Source: Bacteroidota bacterium
GTDB lineage: Bacteria; Bacteroidota; Bacteroidia; Flavobacteriales_F; PHOS-HE28
Assembly: GCA_023430325.1 (NCBI GenBank)
Contig: JAEZAU010000079.1
Coordinates: forward strand, 1 to 17,595
DNA length: 17,595 nucleotides
Reading direction: 5' to 3'
Part shown: in pieces, positions 13,008-17,595 of the stretch
How positions within the stretch are numbered: the stretch's first letter is position 1
Layout of the letters: every line of letters begins with the position of its first letter
Position numbers and translations under genes: made by a program
Notes under the pieces: generated by a model
What the model was told of the DNA's origin: nothing
Seen by the model: the letters and a program-made list of their open reading frames with translations, nothing else
Databases searched by the model: none

Positions 13008-15128
13008 GAGTTCGCGATACTTCTCTTTTCGGGAATAGCCTTTCTTGGCTACGGGTCGGGCGGCCATGGCCTGGTCGAGATCGAACCTCGATCCACCGTG
13101 GCCCACATCGGCAGGTCCATGGAACTGTTCACTGATTCAGCAGGTTCGTGGCAGTTGCAGGATGTGATCACATCAGCGCCATTCTCATCCTGTGACGAAG
13201 ACATCCCCACCTTGGGTCTCTCCAGATCAGTTCATTGGCTAAGAACAGAGGTAAAGAACAGCTCAGGCGAACCCTATCTCTATCTCGCGTTCGCATACCC
13301 AGGAATTGACGAACTTGATGTGTACGCCGTGAACGGCAGCAAGATCCGCCATATTGCCGAAGCTGGCTTGAGCAGGAACGACAGGTCGAACATCGACCTA
13401 CTGTTCGAACTGGATCTTGAAGAAGGATCATCCACCATGATCTATTTACGCCTACGCGGCTATAAGCATATACATGCCCCGGTCACCATCGGGACCACGG
13501 CAGCGATCAATAAAGGCATCACCGGACGCTACCTCGCTTTCGGAACTTACTTGGGCATCATGGTAGTGCTGTTCCTATATAACCTCTTCGTTTATTCTTC
13601 CACAAAGGACCGGAATTACCTGTTCTACTTGATGTCCATCTTGATCCTTACCTGCACTCAACTCTCCCTGCAGGGTCATGGTCCATTCAATTACATCGAT
13701 ATCAGTGGCTGGCTCACTTCCAGAGCGGCCTTGATCTTCAATCTTCTTGCCATACCGCTGGGGTATGAATTCGCGCGTCGATTCATCAATACGACAAAGT
13801 ATGTTCCTCGTATGGATAAGGCGGTGAAGTTCATTTACCTCGCGTTGGCCATCATCGGCATCATATATCTGGCGAAGGATCCATGGCTTGGCCAGGAGCT
13901 AGGAAATTCGATCTCGGGGATCGCGGCATTCTACCTTCTTACAATGGGTATCATTTCCTTCAGGAAAGGTTCCCGGCAGGCGGGGTTCTTTCTTCTGGCG
14001 TGGACTGCTTTCTTGCTCGGCGTAATTGTTTTCGTCCTTAAGGATGAAGGTGTATTGCCATATGGGACAATAACAGTTCTTGCCATGCCCATCGGATCAG
14101 CCATCGAAGGCATACTCCTCTCCTTCGGTCTTGCCGATCGGATCAACATCCTGCGCCGGGAAAAAGAACAATCACAGGCCGAAGCCCTTAAGATCTCAAA
14201 GGAGAACGAAAAGATCATCCTGGAACAGAATATCGTGCTTGAGGAAAAGGTACGCCAGCGCACATTCGCCTTACAGGAAAGCAATGAACACCTGAAACGG
14301 ACCCAGACACAATTGGTGAATGCCGAGAAGATGGCATCACTTGGTCAGCTTACCGCAGGCATCGCCCATGAGATCAACAACCCGATCAACTTCATCACCA
14401 GCAATATTCATCCGTTGAAGAGGAACATCGGTGAGATCGTGGAAGTGATCAACGATCATCTGAGCATCGATCCCGATCAGGCTACTGAACAGATCATGGA
14501 GCTAAGGGCTAAGGCCGATCGGATGGGCATCACCGAATCCATCCAGGAGTTGGATGACATCATCAAGAGCATAGCAGAAGGTTCTGCGCGCACCGCTGAG
14601 ATCGTTCGCGGCCTGCGCAACTTCTCACGTCTCGATGAGAGCGATCTGAAGTGGAACGATCTGAACGAAGGCATTCGAAGCACCATCACCGTGCTGGCAC
14701 CGCAATTCAGGGACAGGGTCACCATGCGGATGGAACTGGGGGAATTGCCCAAGGTGGAATGTTACGCCGGCAAGGTGAACCAGGTGCTCATGAACATCCT
14801 TACCAACGCCATACAGGCCACCCTCGCAGTACCGGGCGATCACGAACGCGTGGTATCCATCACCAACTGGGCGGCCGGCGATCATGTGATCATCGCCATA
14901 AGGGATAATGGCACCGGGATCAGCGATGAGGTGAAGCAGCGCATGTTCGATCCGTTCTTCACCACCAAACCAGTAGGTGAAGGGACCGGCCTGGGTCTCG
15001 CTATCGTATACGGCATCATACAGGACCACTTTGGCCATTTGGAAGTGGAGTCATCTCCCGGCGGTGGTGCTGAGTTCAAGATCATACTCCCGATACGTCA
15101 CCAGCAATTGAACGAACGAAGAGCATGA
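13002..15128 (+). CDS. 7TMR-DISM sensor histidine kinase
   Basis: The 708-residue product has a signal peptide (about 1-20), an extracytoplasmic beta-rich domain (about 25-165) of the 7TMR-DISM extracellular type, with SVHWLRTEVKN and LYLAFAYPGIDELDVY, and seven membrane helices (about 175-380). A long coiled coil follows (about 380-440), then a dimerisation domain with His456 in LTAGIAHEINNPINF and a HATPase domain: NQVLMNILTNAIQA (593-606), DNGTGIS (635-641) and GEGTGLGLAIV (659-669). 7TMR-DISM receptors are thought to bind small ligands, often carbohydrates, outside the membrane. There is no receiver domain of its own. The last 4 nt overlap the next gene (ATGA), whose receiver is the obvious phosphate acceptor. 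Its place directly after two biosynthetic-looking enzymes suggests it senses something related to their product. Confidence 0.92.
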   Translation: MREFAILLFSGIAFLGYGSGGHGLVEIEPRSTVAHIGRSMELFTDSAGSWQLQDVITSAPFSSCDEDIPTLGLSRSVHWLRTEVKNSSGEPYLYLAFAYPGIDELDVYAVNGSKIRHIAEAGLSRNDRSNIDLLFELDLEEGSSTMIYLRLRGYKHIHAPVTIGTTAAINKGITGRYLAFGTYLGIMVVLFLYNLFVYSSTKDRNYLFYLMSILILTCTQLSLQGHGPFNYIDISGWLTSRAALIFNLLAIPLGYEFARRFINTTKYVPRMDKAVKFIYLALAIIGIIYLAKDPWLGQELGNSISGIAAFYLLTMGIISFRKGSRQAGFFLLAWTAFLLGVIVFVLKDEGVLPYGTITVLAMPIGSAIEGILLSFGLADRINILRREKEQSQAEALKISKENEKIILEQNIVLEEKVRQRTFALQESNEHLKRTQTQLVNAEKMASLGQLTAGIAHEINNPINFITSNIHPLKRNIGEIVEVINDHLSIDPDQATEQIMELRAKADRMGITESIQELDDIIKSIAEGSARTAEIVRGLRNFSRLDESDLKWNDLNEGIRSTITVLAPQFRDRVTMRMELGELPKVECYAGKVNQVLMNILTNAIQATLAVPGDHERVVSITNWAAGDHVIIAIRDNGTGISDEVKQRMFDPFFTTKPVGEGTGLGLAIVYGIIQDHFGHLEVESSPGGGAEFKIILPIRHQQLNERRA

Positions 15129-16666
15129 GCATGAGTGAACGAGTACGCGTGCTTTTTGTAGATGATGAAGAGCATAATCTGAAAGCCTTCCGTGCGGCCT
15201 TCCGCCGTGAAATGGACGTCTTCATAGCCAACTCCGGCCCGGCAGCCTTGGAATTGCTGCAGAAGGAGGATGTGCATGTGATCGTTTCCGATGAACGCAT
15301 GCCCGGCATGAGCGGATCGGAACTGCTGGCCGTGGTGCGTGAACGCCACCCCCATGCCATGCGCATGCTGCTCACTGGTTATGCCGATCTGGAGGCGGTA
15401 ATAGCTGCGGTGAACAAGGGAGGAATTTATGCTTACGCCACCAAGCCGTGGGATGAGAACGACTTACGCCTGAGGATAGTGCAGGCCTTTGAGATCAATC
15501 AGCTACGATCGGAGAAGGAACGCCTGCTCCATCAATACAAACAGGTCTTCGATGCGGGCGGCGATCCGATCGTGCTGGTGGATGCCGATTGCAAATTGCT
15601 TGATGCGAACCCTGCTCTCGCCAGGCTTCTTGGCAAAGCGAAGGAGGAGGTGATCGGTGCTTCATTCATCGATTTCGTGGTCGATCCATCAGGCTTGGTG
15701 CGTTCATTGAAAAAAGCGCGAAAGGGGAACGAATTCCTGAACGTGGACCTCACCATTCGTACGCCAGCGGGTGATCTTATAGACTGTCTTATGACCGCCA
15801 CTTATCTCGGTCGCCGGTCGGGCACCCGGTCGGCCTTCCAGGCGATCATTAAGGACATCACCGATCGGAAGCAGGAAGAGAACAGGCTCCGGAAGCTCAA
15901 CTCAGAGCTGGACAAGCGGGTCGCAGTACGCACTTCCCAATTGCTGGAAGCGCTGGAGGATATCGGTTCCTTCTCTTATACCGTGGCGCATGACCTGCGA
16001 TCGCCTTTGAAGAACATAATGGCATTGAGCCGGCATTTGAGCGAACATGCCGAAGACAATATTGATCGGGAGGAGGTGAAACAATTCGCCGATCGGATCG
16101 AAAAAGGAAGTGACAGGCTTATCGAACTGGTGGATGATCTACTGAGGTTCTCACAGACCAACGACCGCCAGTTGGAGCGCCTGGAGACCGATCTGAAACA
16201 ACTGGTGAAGGCCGTTATCGATGAACAGGTCTCCGATGAGCGCAAGCACCAGATCGAGCTGCAGATCGCTCCTGATACACATGTGTTCGCCGATGCGCCG
16301 ATGCTTAAAGTGGTGCTGCACAACCTGCTGAGCAACGCATTGAAGTTCTCCCGCACCGTGAGCGCCCCCAAGATCACGATCGCCCACCATCGGGACGGTG
16401 AGAATGATGTCATAGTGGTGAGTGATAATGGTGTGGGTTTCGATCCAAAACATAACGAACAGGCGTTCGCTGCATTCAAACGATTGCACAACAACTCACA
16501 ATTCGAAGGCACCGGATTGGGCCTGGCCATCGTACAACGCATCATCAACCGGCATGGTGGCAGATCATGGGCAGAGAGCCGCATCGGCCAGGGAACGCAC
16601 ATCCATGTATCCCTGCCTGCAGCCGATCATGAAAGACAATTCCCTCCATTCTTCAAGGTGGCGTGA
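15125..16666 (+). CDS. Hybrid protein: receiver, PAS and histidine kinase
   Basis: The 513-residue product has a receiver (about 6-125) with Asp13/Asp14, phosphoacceptor Asp56 in VSDERMPGMSG, Thr84 and Lys107 in TKPWD; a PAS domain (about 136-248) starting YKQVFDAGGDPIVLVDADCK; a coiled linker; a HisKA domain with His289 in FSYTVAHDLRSPLKNIM; and a HATPase with HNLLSNALKFSR (399-410), SDNGVGFD (433-440) and EGTGLGLAIV (461-470). The kinase half is of the phytochrome-like type. There is no transmembrane segment, so it is cytoplasmic. A receiver placed before the kinase can accept phosphate from the upstream membrane kinase and adjust this kinase's activity. It starts inside the last codons of that kinase (4-nt overlap), so the two are translationally coupled. 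The stand-alone receiver at 9220 is a likely further partner. Confidence 0.92.
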   Translation: MSMSERVRVLFVDDEEHNLKAFRAAFRREMDVFIANSGPAALELLQKEDVHVIVSDERMPGMSGSELLAVVRERHPHAMRMLLTGYADLEAVIAAVNKGGIYAYATKPWDENDLRLRIVQAFEINQLRSEKERLLHQYKQVFDAGGDPIVLVDADCKLLDANPALARLLGKAKEEVIGASFIDFVVDPSGLVRSLKKARKGNEFLNVDLTIRTPAGDLIDCLMTATYLGRRSGTRSAFQAIIKDITDRKQEENRLRKLNSELDKRVAVRTSQLLEALEDIGSFSYTVAHDLRSPLKNIMALSRHLSEHAEDNIDREEVKQFADRIEKGSDRLIELVDDLLRFSQTNDRQLERLETDLKQLVKAVIDEQVSDERKHQIELQIAPDTHVFADAPMLKVVLHNLLSNALKFSRTVSAPKITIAHHRDGENDVIVVSDNGVGFDPKHNEQAFAAFKRLHNNSQFEGTGLGLAIVQRIINRHGGRSWAESRIGQGTHIHVSLPAADHERQFPPFFKVA

Positions 16667-16713
16667 AACCTGGCGGCCACACCTTGCGTAACAGCACCCC
16701 GAAGTCATCATCC

Positions 16714-17226
16714 ATGAAGTACATCTACACTTCCCTGCTCACGATCAGCTTCAGCGCAAGCCTCTTTGCCCAGGGTAAATTGGTCGATCGCCGCGATCAG
16801 GCCGAAGGCTGGTATGTGCCGATCCATGGTGAGGTCATTGTTGAAGGCGACAAAGCAGATGACGTTCATCTCACCCTGTATAAAGGAAGCACCGAACTGG
16901 GTTCGCTCACCACCAAGAAAAAAGGCACTTTCGATCTGGAATTGGATATCGACCAGGTCTACATGGTGCGCCTGATCAAGGAGGGCCACCAGGAAAAAGT
17001 GATCTGGATAGACACCTCCCTGCCGGCGGATCTGGTCGACTATCCCGACTATTTCTGCTTCGTGCAACTCAGTCCCGGCAACATGGACCGTGTCGATCCG
17101 TTCTACCATGATTTTCCATCGGCTCTGATCCGTTACAGCGCTGAAAAAGGCGGTTTCTACCATAGCGAGGATTACCTCACTCACATCACCACGAAACTCT
17201 CGGGCATCGCCACGGCCAGTCCTTGA
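16714..17226 (+). CDS. Small exported protein of unknown function
   Basis: With the ATG at 16714 the product has 170 residues. It opens with a signal peptide (about 1-20, MKYIYTSLLTISFSASLFAQ). The segment from 33 to about 105 (WYVPIHGEVIVEG, LTLYKGSTELGS, GTFDLELDID, YMVRLIKEGHQEKVIWIDT) has the alternating pattern of a small beta-sandwich similar to carboxypeptidase-regulatory-like domains often found in Bacteroidota envelope proteins. The rest, with PDYFCFVQL and YHDFPSALIRYS, is unassigned. An in-frame ATG at 16663 would place 17 residues before the signal peptide and overlap the kinase stop, so it is rejected. It follows the hybrid kinase by 47 nt and is the last gene before a terminator; it may be part of the same transcript. 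Confidence 0.75.
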   Translation: MKYIYTSLLTISFSASLFAQGKLVDRRDQAEGWYVPIHGEVIVEGDKADDVHLTLYKGSTELGSLTTKKKGTFDLELDIDQVYMVRLIKEGHQEKVIWIDTSLPADLVDYPDYFCFVQLSPGNMDRVDPFYHDFPSALIRYSAEKGGFYHSEDYLTHITTKLSGIATASP

Positions 17227-17284
17227 GGATCGAAAATTTTTCTCCTCTAGCTTCAAACACAGAACCAGGCAGGAGGAGATCAGG

Positions 17285-17317
17285 GAAGCGGGCCCGTAAG
17301 CCCGCTTCTTCTATTTT
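17285..17317 (+). terminator. Rho-independent terminator of the kinase cluster
   Basis: A perfect 9-bp stem, GAAGCGGGC (17285-17293) with GCCCGCTTC (17300-17308), has the loop CCGTAA and is followed by TTCTATTTT. It lies 58 nt after the exported protein's stop and is the first strong terminator seen downstream of 9909. Confidence 0.85.
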
Positions 17318-17422
17318 CCTTGTATTGTTCGGGCGTATCCCTCCGCAAAGCTGCGGGCCGGGCTCTACGTTCCAACTCCTCGGCTGTTGAATGCACAGCC
17401 TGTGGGGTTTCCACTTCGATCC

Positions 17423-17531
17423 CTTACGCGCTGGCGCAATGCCGGTACATCGCGTTCACGATAGTTATGGCGGTGTTCAAGGTCGAATATTCCGCTCCGA
17501 TCTGCGTAAGTGGCGCAGCCGGAAAGCCCGG
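17423..17531 (+). repeat. Dispersed intergenic repeat, copy C (truncated)
   Basis: GCTGGCGCAATGCCGGTACAT at 17430 matches the first block of copy B with few differences. GATCTGCGTAAG, GGCGCAGC and GGAAAGCCCGG at 17499-17531 match the second block of copies A and B. After 17531 the match is lost into a C-rich tract. CTTACGC (17423-17429) and GCGTAAG (17504-17510) are exact inverted complements that could close the element as a large stem-loop. Confidence 0.65.
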
Positions 17532-17570
17532 ACCCCACCCCCCGGCCCCTCCCCGACCTCCCCCTCTTTC

Positions 17571-17591
17571 TCCCCCTCCGGTAGAGGGGGA
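17571..17591. repeat. Palindromic C-rich/G-rich hairpin at the window edge
   Basis: TCCCCCTC (17571-17578) and GAGGGGGA (17584-17591) form an 8-bp stem around CGGTA. It follows a run of C-rich pieces (CCCCACCCCCCGG, CCCCTCCCCG). Such short palindromes recur in intergenic DNA of many environmental bacteria, but only one is visible here and the window cuts off directly after it. Confidence 0.45.
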
Positions 17592-17595
17592 AGAT

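Larger units (their letters stand above)
17318..17595. other. Non-coding, repeat-rich right end
   Basis: I see no gene after the terminator. The stretch from 17340 (GCAAAGCTGCGGGCCGGGCT) through copy C of the dispersed repeat to a C-rich tract (17531-17578) has the look of accumulated intergenic repeats. The window stops within it, so its full extent is unknown. Confidence 0.6.

Noticed and set aside
1..17595. tRNA, rRNA, CRISPR array, prophage or insertion sequence
   Set aside because: No cloverleaf-like segment, regular repeat-spacer pattern, integrase, transposase or phage structural gene was seen on either strand.

Overview
The window looks like chromosomal DNA of a moderately GC-rich member of the Bacteroidota, most likely Flavobacteriales-like. 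The evidence is two secreted proteins ending in type IX secretion (T9SS type A) sorting domains with LYPNPA motifs, a Bacteroidota-type promoter (TTG, 21-nt spacer, TAnnTTTG), and a general lack of Shine-Dalgarno sequences. No tRNA, rRNA, insertion sequence or CRISPR array was seen.

Region 1 (1-4410) is mostly minus strand. It holds the first ~118 codons of an acetyl-CoA hydrolase/4-hydroxybutyrate CoA-transferase running off the left edge, a rhomboid protease with an acidic tail, a plus-strand haem lipoprotein (CxxCH near the C-terminus), an MgtC/DUF4010 membrane protein, and an unrecognised protein built from two copies of one ~55-residue unit. Two of the three copies of a dispersed intergenic repeat lie here (407-496 and 4080-4286). 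The third is at the right edge.

Region 2 (4411-9203) is housekeeping and envelope: citrate synthase (gltA), a pRiA4b ORF-3-like acidic protein next to the tRNA dimethylallyltransferase miaA, a T9SS cargo protein overlapping miaA tail to tail, and a cupredoxin carrying a T9SS sorting domain followed by a strong terminator.

Region 3 (9220-17317) is the most interesting part. A stand-alone response regulator points left. Divergent from it is a compact plus-strand cluster: a ThiF/E1-like adenylyltransferase fused to a nitroreductase (Rv1355c/MoeY-like layout), a GNAT-fold acyltransferase starting 1 nt later, a 7TMR-DISM sensor histidine kinase, a receiver-PAS-histidine kinase overlapping it by 4 nt, and a small exported protein, closed by a terminator. 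The arrangement suggests an enzyme pair making or modifying a small molecule or protein group, tied to a multi-kinase phosphorelay. Substrate and signal are unknown. Three untested regulatory signals sit in the cluster: GGCC tetramers at exact 11-bp spacing in the divergent promoter region, a candidate promoter at 9847-9880, and a hairpin enclosing the start codon of the first kinase.

The right end (17318-17595) is non-coding and repeat-rich. All calls come from reading the sequence. No database search was possible.
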